Shown here one piece after another: positions 1 through 5,833 of a DNA stretch of 5,833 nucleotides. The position numbers and the translations under genes are program-made. Source of the DNA: JAVVHH01 sp050954595 (GTDB lineage: Bacteria; Pseudomonadota; Alphaproteobacteria; Acetobacterales; Acetobacteraceae); contig JBPBQE010000097.1 in NCBI GenBank assembly GCA_050954595.1, positions 1 through 5,833 on the forward strand, read 5' to 3'. The notes under the pieces are model-generated. The model ran no database searches. It was given only the letters and a program-made list of their open reading frames with translations, and was not told the DNA's origin. Positions within the stretch are counted from its first letter, which is position 1. Each line of letters begins with the position of its first letter.

Positions 1-608
1 AGCCGTCCGCCCCGGGCCCGCTGCGCATCGAAATACTGCATGATCGGCGGCATCGTCTCGGCCGGGTTGCTGCCGACGATGAGGATCGTGTCGACCTCCG
101 GAATGTCGGACAACGGGAATGGCAGCCCCCGGTCCATGCCCAGCGCCCGGTTGCCCGCCGCCGCAGCCGACGCCATGCAGAACCGCCCGTTATAATCGAT
201 GTGCTTCGTCTGAAGTCCCACACGCGCGAACTTGCCCAGGGAATAGGCTTTCTCGTTCGTCAGCCCGCCGCCGCCGAACACCCCGACCCCGTCCGGCCCA
301 CCCTTGCGCTGCGCCGCCGCGATTCCGTCGGCGATCCGCGTCAATGCCTCGTCCCAGCTGGCCGGCCGCAGCGCGCCGCCTTTCTCGTCCCGGATCAACG
401 GCGTGGTGAGCCGCCGGGTCGACTGCAGCGGGTCCGCCGCCGTCCATCCCTTCCGGCACAAACCGCCACGGTTGCTCGGGAAGTCCCGCGCTGCCACCGT
501 CACGCGGCCCGGCTTGTCGGGATCGGCGACGAGCTGCATCGCGCATTGCAGGGCGCAATACGGACAATGCGAGCCCGTCACAGGCAGGGCGGTTGACCCT
601 GTCGCCAT
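1..608 (-). CDS. nasA: Assimilatory nitrate reductase, catalytic subunit (partial, N-terminal 202 residues)
   Basis: Molybdopterin-guanine-dinucleotide enzyme that reduces nitrate to nitrite in the cytoplasm for nitrogen assimilation. The visible part opens with a [4Fe-4S] motif, HCPYCALQC, with cysteines at 15, 18 and 22 and the fourth at 51 in GGLCRKG. The motif GRFCMASA (142-148) carries Cys144, the expected Mo-ligating cysteine of Nas/Nap-type nitrate reductases. GSNPAETMPP (179-188) is the cofactor-binding segment that follows. There is no twin-arginine signal, which favours a cytoplasmic Nas enzyme over periplasmic Nap or formate dehydrogenase. The ATG at 608 is chosen because the iron-sulfur motif follows at the usual short distance; an in-frame TTG at 623 is a weaker option, and no strong ribosome binding site is seen. 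The gene runs off the left edge, so most of the catalytic domain and any C-terminal [2Fe-2S] domain are not visible. It lies 19 bases behind the nitrate transporter gene, which supports both assignments. Small oddity: Ala23 stands where the family usually has Gly (CALQCGM). The nasA/nasC naming choice is loose. Confidence 0.92.
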   Translation of the reverse strand, partial: MATGSTALPVTGSHCPYCALQCAMQLVADPDKPGRVTVAARDFPSNRGGLCRKGWTAADPLQSTRRLTTPLIRDEKGGALRPASWDEALTRIADGIAAAQRKGGPDGVGVFGGGGLTNEKAYSLGKFARVGLQTKHIDYNGRFCMASAAAAGNRALGMDRGLPFPLSDIPEVDTILIVGSNPAETMPPIMQYFDAQRARGGR

Positions 609-627
609 CGATCCCGCGGCCAAGGGC

Positions 628-1839
628 TTAGATCCGCCCGACGCCAGCCACGGCGCCCCACGTCGTCCGCCACCGCGTCTTCACCGCGACGATGCCCGCC
701 AGTGCGATCACCGCCAACCCGGCGAACACCAGGAACCCGGCCTGATACGACCCGGTGAGCAGCTTCGAGTATCCGAGCGACGATGCCAGATAGAACCCGC
801 CGATCCCCCCCGTCATCCCGACCAGCCCGGTCATCACCCCGATCTCCCGCCGGAACCGCTGCGGCACCAGTTGGAATACCGCCCCGTTGCCCATGCCCAA
901 CGCCAACATCGCAACCACGAAAACGGCCAGCGCCGCATACGCCTGCGACAACCCGAAGCTGACGATCGCCAACGCGAGCGCCGCGATCGCATACATGAAC
1001 GACAGCGCCTTCACCCCGCCGATCCGGTCCGCCAGCGTTCCACCGATCGGCCGCACCAACGACCCGGCGAACACGCACGCTGCCGCGAAGTATCCAGCCA
1101 CCTTCACGTCCAACCCATACTGATCGTGAAAGTAGGATGGTAATGACGACGCCAACCCGGCGAACCCGCCGAACGTCACCGCATAGAACAGCATGAACCA
1201 CCACGCGTCGGAGATCTTGAATACTGCCAGATATTGCGACATCGTCTTAGCCGGCGGCCGTTCCGGACTTTCCCGCGCAAATGTCAAATAGACGATGAAC
1301 GCGATGATCAATGGGATCGTCGCCAGCCCCAGCACGTTGGTCCAGCCATAAGCCAGCGCCAGCCCCGGCGCGAACAACGCCGCGAACACGACGCCCGAGT
1401 TACCGGCACCCGCGATCCCCAGCGCCACGCCCTGCATCTCCGGCGGATACCACCGCGACGCCAGCGGCAGCGCCACAGCGAACGACGCGCCAGCCACACC
1501 CAGGATCACGCCAAGCGCCAACACCTGGCCGAACGAATCGACCCCGAACCACCAGGCCACCAGCAATCCCAAGATCACGATGGTCTGCCCGATCATCCCC
1601 GTCTTCAGCGGCCCGATCCGGTCCACCAACACGCCATTGACCACCCGCAGCAATGCGCCTGACAGCAACGGCACCGCGACCATCAGCCCCCGCTGACCCG
1701 CGTCCAGATGCAGCGTGCTTTGAATTTGAACCCCGAGCGGGCCCAACATGACCCACACCATGAAGGCCATGTCGAAATAGAAAAATGCTGAAAACAGGGT
1801 GGGCGGGTGTCCGGCCTTTAGAAAACTCTTGTCGATCAT
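628..1839 (-). CDS. narK: Nitrate/nitrite MFS transporter, NarK/NasA (NNP) family
   Basis: Inner-membrane protein of 403 residues importing nitrate (or exchanging it with nitrite), with about 12 hydrophobic segments (roughly 15-35, 50-72, 80-100, 104-126, 137-160, 166-187, then six more from 213 to 387). Both NNP nitrate signatures are visible: GIAGAGNSGVVFAALF (141-156) and GMGNGAVFQLVPQRF (315-329). Arg65 in RVVNGVLVDRIG and Arg263 in LVRPIGGTLADRIGG sit where NarK has its two substrate-binding arginines, each beside a motif-A-like loop. The frame stays open upstream to 2052, but ATG 1839 (MIDKSFLKAGHPPTLFSAFF) is preferred: the 71-residue extension is polar, unlike the family, would reach into the divergent gene's start, and would run through a candidate sigma-54 promoter. 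The ribosome binding site is weak (ACGGA next to the ATG). Stop TAA at 630-628 lies 19 bases before the nitrate reductase ATG, so the pair is probably one operon. The length of about 400 residues fits a single-domain NarK1/NasA-type protein. Transport direction and symport mode cannot be read from the sequence. Confidence 0.93.
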   Translation of the reverse strand: MIDKSFLKAGHPPTLFSAFFYFDMAFMVWVMLGPLGVQIQSTLHLDAGQRGLMVAVPLLSGALLRVVNGVLVDRIGPLKTGMIGQTIVILGLLVAWWFGVDSFGQVLALGVILGVAGASFAVALPLASRWYPPEMQGVALGIAGAGNSGVVFAALFAPGLALAYGWTNVLGLATIPLIIAFIVYLTFARESPERPPAKTMSQYLAVFKISDAWWFMLFYAVTFGGFAGLASSLPSYFHDQYGLDVKVAGYFAAACVFAGSLVRPIGGTLADRIGGVKALSFMYAIAALALAIVSFGLSQAYAALAVFVVAMLALGMGNGAVFQLVPQRFRREIGVMTGLVGMTGGIGGFYLASSLGYSKLLTGSYQAGFLVFAGLAVIALAGIVAVKTRWRTTWGAVAGVGRI

Positions 1840-1871
1840 TCCGTACCGTTTCGAGGTAAGCGGGAAGGCTG

Positions 1872-1888
1872 ATGCAAGGCTCACGCCA
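1872..1888 (-). promoter_or_regulatory. Candidate sigma-54 (RpoN) promoter of the nitrate transporter operon
   Basis: On the minus strand the sequence reads TGGCGT-GAGCC-TTGCAT. This matches the sigma-54 consensus TGGCAC-N5-TTGCA with exact GG-N10-GC spacing; two of the six -24 bases differ. If the GC is at -13/-12, transcription would start near 1862, giving a leader of about 23 nt before ATG 1839. Sigma-54/NtrC control is known for some proteobacterial nas operons, so position and function agree. It is a motif match by eye, with no convincing full NtrC enhancer seen upstream. Confidence 0.5.
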
Positions 1889-1988
1889 CCCTGCTTGCCC
1901 TCTAAAAGCGCAGGTGCATCGGGCGATTTGCTCAAAGTCGAAGCATATGCCCGCCGCAAGCCGCACTCCCGAGCCGCCTCCGCGGAAC

Positions 1989-2005
1989 GTGTTGTCCATC
2001 GACAC
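1989..2005. repeat. Imperfect inverted repeat, possible operator
   Basis: GTGTTG and CGACAC form two 6-base arms, matching at five of six positions, around a 5-base spacer (TCCAT). The repeat lies six bases before a TATATT element and 45 bases before the efflux transporter start codon, a plausible place for a repressor site. Short imperfect repeats like this arise easily by chance, and no regulator gene is visible in the window. Confidence 0.2.
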
Positions 2006-2050
2006 CCGTTTATATTGCACTGCAGCATAAGACCGGCGTTAACTCGCAGC

Positions 2051-3262
2051 ATGAGCGTTATTGCAGCAGCCCCACCGAGCCCGGCTTCGGCCCGACTCAG
2101 TCAGATCGACGCCGCGCCAGGCGCCCGCCTCGCCCTGTTCGCCCTCGCGATGGGTGGCTTCACCATCGGCACCACCGAATTCGCCGCCATGAGCCTCCTG
2201 CCGCAGCTCTCCGCCGGCTTAGGCATCGACGAGCCCACCGCCGGCCATGCCATCAGCGCCTACGCCCTCGGCGTGGTGGTCGGCGCGCCCACTCTGGCGA
2301 TCATGGCAGCCCGCCTCCCCAAGCGCCGTGTGCTGATCGGCCTGATGCTTCTCTGCGCCATCGGCAATCTCGCTTCGGCTCTAGCACCCAGCTTCGGCTA
2401 CCTCCTGGTATTCCGCTTCCTCAGCGGCCTGCCGCATGGCGCCTATTTCGGTATAGGCGCCCTCGTCGCCGCCTCCCTCGTCGCCCGCGAGCGCCGCACC
2501 CAGGCTGTCGGCCGCATGCTGCTCGGCCTCACCGCCGCAACCATCGTCGGCGTTCCGCTGGCCAACATCATCAGTCAATGGGGCGGTTGGCGCTGCGGCT
2601 TCGCCATCGTCACCGCCCTCGCCGTCACCACGGCCCTCCTGATCGCCCGCTTCGTCCCCTTCCGCCCCGGTGACCCCGAGGCCAGCCCGCTTCGCGAACT
2701 CAGCGCCCTCAAAAGTCGCCAAGTCTGGCTCACCTTGGGCACGGGCGCGATCGGCTTCGGTGGCATGTTCGCCGTCTACACCTATCTCGCCACCACCCTG
2801 AGCCAAGTCACTGGCGCTCCAGAGGCGATGCTGCCCGTTGCCCTCGTCCTCTTCGGCATCGGCATGACCGCCGGCACGGTCGTCTGCGCCTGGGGCGCCG
2901 ACCGCGCGCTCATGCCGACCGCCGGCCTCTGCCTCCTGTTCAGCACGGTCGTCCTCGCGCTGTACGCTCCGGCCGCGCACCATCTCGCCTCCATGCTGCT
3001 CGTCGTCACGCTGATTGGCGCTGGCGGTGGCCTCGGCGCCGTTCTCCAGGCCCGCTTGATGGACGTCGCCGGCAACGGCCAGAACCTCGCCGCCGCCTTG
3101 AACCATTCCGCCTTCAACACCGCCAACGCCCTCGGCCCCTGGCTCGGTGGCCTCGCCATCACCGCCGGCTATGGCTGGACATCGACCGGAGCCGTCGGCG
3201 TTGCCCTGGGCGTCGGCGGTCTCATCGTCTGGGCCGTTTCATACCGTCTGGACCGGCGCTAG
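2051..3262 (+). CDS. MFS efflux transporter, DHA1 family (AraJ/YdhP-like)
   Basis: Inner-membrane proton-driven exporter of 403 residues with about 12 hydrophobic segments (first near 25-49, last near 379-398). The N-terminal FTIGTTEFAAMSLLPQLS (37-54) is typical of the AraJ/YdhP/arabinose-efflux-permease branch of DHA1. A motif-A-like loop, AARLPKRRVL (86-95), follows TM2. IVGVPLANI (165-173) is a motif-C-like antiporter segment in TM5. NHSAFNTANALGPWLGG (351-367) matches the conserved TM11 segment of YdhP-like proteins. Substrates of this branch are poorly known (drugs, sugars, small metabolites) and cannot be inferred here. The start is ATG 2051: the upstream in-frame sequence back to 1799 is not transporter-like and would overlap the start of the divergent nitrate transporter. 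The ribosome binding site is weak. The gene is divergent from the nitrate operon and convergent with the binding-protein gene, sharing its stop-codon bases, so it is probably a single transcription unit. Codons are strongly C-ending (GCC, CTC, ATC). Confidence 0.88.
   Translation: MSVIAAAPPSPASARLSQIDAAPGARLALFALAMGGFTIGTTEFAAMSLLPQLSAGLGIDEPTAGHAISAYALGVVVGAPTLAIMAARLPKRRVLIGLMLLCAIGNLASALAPSFGYLLVFRFLSGLPHGAYFGIGALVAASLVARERRTQAVGRMLLGLTAATIVGVPLANIISQWGGWRCGFAIVTALAVTTALLIARFVPFRPGDPEASPLRELSALKSRQVWLTLGTGAIGFGGMFAVYTYLATTLSQVTGAPEAMLPVALVLFGIGMTAGTVVCAWGADRALMPTAGLCLLFSTVVLALYAPAAHHLASMLLVVTLIGAGGGLGAVLQARLMDVAGNGQNLAAALNHSAFNTANALGPWLGGLAITAGYGWTSTGAVGVALGVGGLIVWAVSYRLDRR
3259..3262. other. 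Shared palindromic stop CTAG of two convergent genes
   Basis: The plus-strand efflux gene stops with TAG at 3260-3262 and the minus-strand binding-protein gene stops with TAG at 3261-3259. The palindrome CTAG therefore supplies both stops, the genes overlap by four bases, and no intrinsic terminator fits between them. Confidence 0.9.
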
Positions 3263-4455
3263 AGCACGTCTCCGAACAACGACCACGCTGACCCGGACCA
3301 TCTCATCAGCTGCAACTGCTTGATCGGCTGATAATCCGCCGGGTTGCAACGGATCGCGATGCCTGGCAACAGCACCGGCACATCGACGTCCCGAAGCGTG
3401 GTCGCCGCATGCATGATGTGTTCGCGCGACAGATCGTTCCCGCACCGCTGCAACATCTCGACCAGGCATAGCGCGTTCGCGTAACCGAACACCGTGCTGA
3501 AACTGGTGACGTCCAATTCTGGCGCCCACGCCCGCGCCCATGCCCGCATTCCCGCCATCCCCGGATCGTCGGTCCACCGCGGGTCCGTCGCATCTTTCAG
3601 GTAGACTCCGCTGATCACACCCTCGGCGTTCTCGGCCCCGGCAGGCACCATCACCGATGCAGCCGATGCGGAAGCGTTGGTCAGGTAATGCGGCGATGGT
3701 CGCCACCCCAGCCCGGCGACTGCCTTGATGGCTTGTGCCGCGAATTTGGGCGTCGCCACCGTCAACATCGCAGTGGCGCCCGACGCCCGTAAGCTGACGA
3801 TCTGGCTCGTCACGGTAGGATCTGTCGTCTGATAGGATTGCACTGCGACGACCACCTGATCGTATCGCTCGCCAAACACGTTCCGGAGCCCGGCCAGATA
3901 ATCCCGCCCGAAATCGTCATCCTGGTACAGCACCGCGAGCCGAGGCCCCTCCCCGGTCGTCAGCAAATGCCGGGCGTAAATTGCTGCTTCGCTGCGGTAG
4001 TTGGGCTGCCACCCGATGGTCCACGGAAATCGCTGCGGATCGGCCCAACGCGATGCCCCGCTGCAAACGAACAACTGCGGCACGCCACGCTGATTGAGAT
4101 ACCGCTGCACGGCCACCTGCGGCGCCGTCCCCAGCCCCTGATACATAAACGCGACCTGCTCTGATTCGACCAGCCGCCGCGTCTCCTCCACCGTTCGTGG
4201 TGGGCTGTAACCGTCATCGACCGACAGCAGCTCAACCCGGCGTGCATTGACCCCACCCTGCGCATTGATCATCGCGAACACGGCCAGTTCGGCCCGTCCG
4301 ACGACCCCATAGGCCGACGCCGGTCCACTATAGGGCATCGTTTGCCCGATGCGGATGACGTCGCTCGACACCCCTGGCATCGCCCGTGCCAAACCCGGTG
4401 CGCAGAGACCAACCGCGGCACCAGCGAGTAAACATCTACGAGAAATTGGCATCAT
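3259..4455 (-). CDS. Periplasmic ABC-type substrate-binding protein, LivK-like (Peripla_BP_6)
   Basis: A 398-residue class I periplasmic binding protein of the branched-chain amino acid/amide/aromatic-acid type. The N-terminus, SRRCLLAGAAVGLCAPGLARA (5-25), is a signal peptide with a twin-arginine-like start and an A-R-A cleavage site, so export (perhaps by Tat) is expected. The mature protein begins with the family pattern IRIGQTMPYSGPASAYG (34-50). INAQGGVNARRVELLSVDDGYSP (63-85) follows; then FVCSGASRWADPQRFPWTIGW (129-149) and LAVLYQDDDFGRDYLAGL (173-190) are hallmarks of the second lobe and hinge. Either of two adjacent ATGs (4455 or 4452) could start it; the ribosome binding site is poor. 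No ABC permease or ATPase gene adjoins it, so it is an orphan here. Paralogs of this group are often annotated for branched-chain amino acids, though some bind aromatic acids; the ligand is unknown. The DyP peroxidase gene ends 40 bases upstream on the same strand, suggesting co-transcription. Its TAG stop shares bases with the stop of the convergent efflux gene. Confidence 0.88.
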   Translation of the reverse strand: MMPISRRCLLAGAAVGLCAPGLARAMPGVSSDVIRIGQTMPYSGPASAYGVVGRAELAVFAMINAQGGVNARRVELLSVDDGYSPPRTVEETRRLVESEQVAFMYQGLGTAPQVAVQRYLNQRGVPQLFVCSGASRWADPQRFPWTIGWQPNYRSEAAIYARHLLTTGEGPRLAVLYQDDDFGRDYLAGLRNVFGERYDQVVVAVQSYQTTDPTVTSQIVSLRASGATAMLTVATPKFAAQAIKAVAGLGWRPSPHYLTNASASAASVMVPAGAENAEGVISGVYLKDATDPRWTDDPGMAGMRAWARAWAPELDVTSFSTVFGYANALCLVEMLQRCGNDLSREHIMHAATTLRDVDVPVLLPGIAIRCNPADYQPIKQLQLMRWSGSAWSLFGDVL

Positions 4456-4495
4456 CGGCGCTGCCTATCAGCAAGCATCCGGTTTGCAAGTCGCT

Positions 4496-5833
4496 TCAGC
4501 GCAAATCCCTCAGGTAGCGAAGAACCGAAACACTTGGGAGGAAGAAGTAGTCCCCGCCAGCAACGCGGATATGGCTTTGGAGCTGTAATTGGTGCCGTAA
4601 CGGTATGTGCGGAATGGTGAATGGTCCGGGCGGGCCGATGAGCGGATCAGTCTGGTCATGCAGTGTTGCAAAGCTCGGATTCAACAACCAGGTCTGCTGA
4701 ACGAATTCGAATTGCCGCGCGATATCCGTGTTCAGGCACATGAAGAATAGACCGCGCTCTTCACCATCCGGCTGGTTCCGGTCGGCGATCTTGGAGCCGA
4801 ATTTCCGGCCTCTGCGAAGCAGGCGGTGATTGTTCGCGCCACCTAAGACCGGGAGCGTGAACTCCGGCGCGCCAGCCAGGCCGTCGCGTGGGTTGGCCCG
4901 GCGTACATGCGCGCCCAGCGGACATCCATCGCCGTACCGGTCGCCCTCGAAAAAACCTGTGGCGTTCGTTGAAGAAGCGTCTGCAGCGTCAGGCGGCGAC
5001 AGTAAGTCGCCACGGCCTAGGTCGCGGCCGATGACACGTTCCGCAAGCCATTCGGCGGTGATGTCCCCTGTTGAGGAACCACCCGCATTGGCCGCCGCCG
5101 CGCAACGATCCATGTCGTTCCAGAACCCCGGCACATCCTGCTGCAGCTCACGAACCACCAGATAGCTGCCATTCAGGCCGAGATCGAGATAGCCCTCCGG
5201 CGCGGTGCCTTGGACCAAGCCGGCCCGTCGCCCGACCGGGTCGTCCGGCACATACGGACCCGGCGCCGGATCGCCATACGCGTTGGTATAACCGAGCAGC
5301 ACATCGCCACTTTCGATGCCGTGCCACGGATCTTTGGTCATCGGCTGCCCATCACGCCCGACGAACGGGGCTCCGGCGGGAATGGGCTGCGACAGGCCAT
5401 CGACGAAGCCGAAATGCTCGCGCGAAACGCCGTTTTCGTCGCGGTGCAGATCGAGAGACAGGCGATATACACAGTCGATTTGCGGACCGAGTGCCGCGAT
5501 GACTTCATCCGACCACGCCGTTACGCCCGCTAAATCGCTGCCGTAGAGTAGCAGCAGCGCGTGGACCTCCTTCGCGGTCTCGGATGGATCCGGAGCGCCG
5601 CACCAGCGCAGGCCACCCGCGGCGATCATTCGTGGATCGAGGTCATCAAGGCGACGGCGACGTTCCTGCGTCTGCATTCCTTGTTGGAACGGGATATCGA
5701 AGCGCGAGAGTATAGCGTTGTCGAGGCCGAGCATCGCCAGGCCCCTACTGGTGAATGCGAGACTTGCCGCCCGCGGCGTGCGCGTCGTCGCATTCGTGAC
5801 CGGAGCGATCCGGTTCAACGCGGCGAGCCAGCC
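4496..5833 (-). CDS. DyP-type heme peroxidase (partial, N-terminus outside window)
   Basis: Heme peroxidase of the dye-decolorizing family, using hydrogen peroxide to oxidise dyes, phenolics or other electron donors. Of the protein, 445 residues are visible (numbered from the first codon at 5833). HFGFVDGLSQP contains the GxxDG motif with catalytic Asp145. GCPLGAHVRRANPR carries the proximal heme ligand His309. NNHRLLRRGRKFG holds the distal arginine (Arg340 or 341). GLFFMCLNTDIARQFEFVQ (364-382) is the usual following strand and helix. The frame is open to the window edge, and the first residues, GWLAALNRIAPVTNA, match an internal DyP segment. The true start is therefore upstream, probably by some 30-50 residues judging from full-length relatives, and a TTG at 5818 should not be taken as the start. 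Total size would fit the larger DyP classes rather than the short class-B type. It cannot be told whether a secretion signal exists. The gene stops with TGA 40 bases before the binding-protein gene on the same strand. Confidence 0.93.
   Translation of the reverse strand, partial: GWLAALNRIAPVTNATTRTPRAASLAFTSRGLAMLGLDNAILSRFDIPFQQGMQTQERRRRLDDLDPRMIAAGGLRWCGAPDPSETAKEVHALLLLYGSDLAGVTAWSDEVIAALGPQIDCVYRLSLDLHRDENGVSREHFGFVDGLSQPIPAGAPFVGRDGQPMTKDPWHGIESGDVLLGYTNAYGDPAPGPYVPDDPVGRRAGLVQGTAPEGYLDLGLNGSYLVVRELQQDVPGFWNDMDRCAAAANAGGSSTGDITAEWLAERVIGRDLGRGDLLSPPDAADASSTNATGFFEGDRYGDGCPLGAHVRRANPRDGLAGAPEFTLPVLGGANNHRLLRRGRKFGSKIADRNQPDGEERGLFFMCLNTDIARQFEFVQQTWLLNPSFATLHDQTDPLIGPPGPFTIPHIPLRHQLQLQSHIRVAGGDYFFLPSVSVLRYLRDLR

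Larger units (their letters stand above)
1840..2050. promoter_or_regulatory. Divergent promoter region between nitrate transporter and efflux transporter genes
   Basis: This 211-base stretch separates two divergently transcribed MFS transporter genes and must hold promoters for both. Besides the sigma-54 candidate on the minus strand, the plus strand has an AT-rich TATATT at 2011-2016 that could be a -10 element about 35 bases before the efflux gene start. No good -35 lies at the right spacing (TTGTCC at 1992-1997 is only 13 bases away). An imperfect inverted repeat, GTGTTG-TCCAT-CGACAC (1989-2005), is just upstream of it. Half-sites resembling NtrC boxes, GGTGCA at 1913-1918 and TGCACT at 2016-2021, are isolated. 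Both strands have open frames here, but the translations look non-coding (polar, arginine- and serine-rich, no family resemblance). Confidence 0.6.

Noticed and set aside
304..1143. Plus-strand open frame of 279 codons opposite the nitrate genes
   Set aside because: The translation is rich in Arg, Pro, His and Gln, without domain patterns. It lies antisense to two well-supported genes and fits the shadow expected in GC-rich DNA.
1874..1899. Leader hairpin (GCAAG/CTTGC) as a NasT-type antitermination or riboswitch element
   Set aside because: The stem is only five base pairs with a long loop, and it overlaps the sigma-54 candidate, whose TTGC element explains one arm.
1799..2050. N-terminal extension of the efflux transporter up to 1799
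   Set aside because: It would overlap the nitrate transporter start, and the translation has no similarity to MFS N-termini; ATG 2051 gives a normal-length protein.
2381..3106. Minus-strand open frame of 241 codons opposite the efflux gene
   Set aside because: The composition is almost only Gly, Ala, Glu, Asp and Arg, reflecting the C-ending codons of the real gene on the plus strand; there is no family resemblance.
4402..4437. Lipoprotein signal in the binding protein (Cys8 or Cys18)
   Set aside because: The residues before each cysteine do not form a lipobox (VGL precedes Cys18), whereas an A-R-A cleavage site is present at 23-25.
4456..4495. Terminator or strong promoter between the peroxidase and binding-protein genes
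   Set aside because: Only 4-5 base imperfect pairings and no T-run are seen in the 40-base gap, so there is no support for a transcription boundary.
5816..5818. TTG as the start codon of the DyP peroxidase
   Set aside because: The frame continues to the window edge as GWLAAL, which matches an internal DyP segment, so the real start is outside the window.

Overview
The window is GC-rich bacterial chromosomal DNA. Dense coding, GC-biased third positions and the protein types (a Nas-type nitrate reductase behind a NarK-type transporter, a LivK-type periplasmic binding protein with a twin-arginine-like signal, a DyP-type peroxidase) suggest a soil or plant-associated proteobacterium, most likely an alphaproteobacterium. 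Nothing here fixes the genus.

Layout. Five protein genes fill nearly the whole window. On the minus strand at the left is a nitrate assimilation module: a 403-residue NarK/NasA-family nitrate/nitrite transporter (1839 to 628), then, after 19 bases, the start of a molybdenum nitrate reductase (608 to beyond base 1, partial). A 211-base divergent region (1840-2050) separates it from a plus-strand DHA1-family (AraJ/YdhP-like) drug or sugar efflux transporter (2051-3262). This meets tail to tail a minus-strand periplasmic substrate-binding protein (4455 to 3259); their two stop codons share the same four bases. Forty bases upstream of the binding protein, on the same strand, ends a heme DyP-type peroxidase (beyond 5833 to 4496). 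Its N-terminus lies outside the window.

How the parts work together. The transporter and reductase plausibly form one operon that imports nitrate and reduces it to nitrite in the cytoplasm. A sequence with the exact GG-N10-GC geometry of a sigma-54 promoter lies just upstream of the transporter start and would give a leader of about 23 nt. This points to nitrogen-limitation (NtrC-type) control. The peroxidase and the orphan binding protein are probably co-transcribed. No permease or ATPase of an ABC importer is visible, so their joint role is open; uptake or sensing of an aromatic compound alongside its oxidation is a speculation. The efflux transporter has no evident functional link to either module.

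No RNA gene, mobile element, CRISPR array or long repeat was found. I do not see a clearly new biological system. The points most worth checking are the sigma-54 candidate, the peroxidase/binding-protein pair, the shared stop codons and a gene-direction-independent C-over-G bias on the plus strand.
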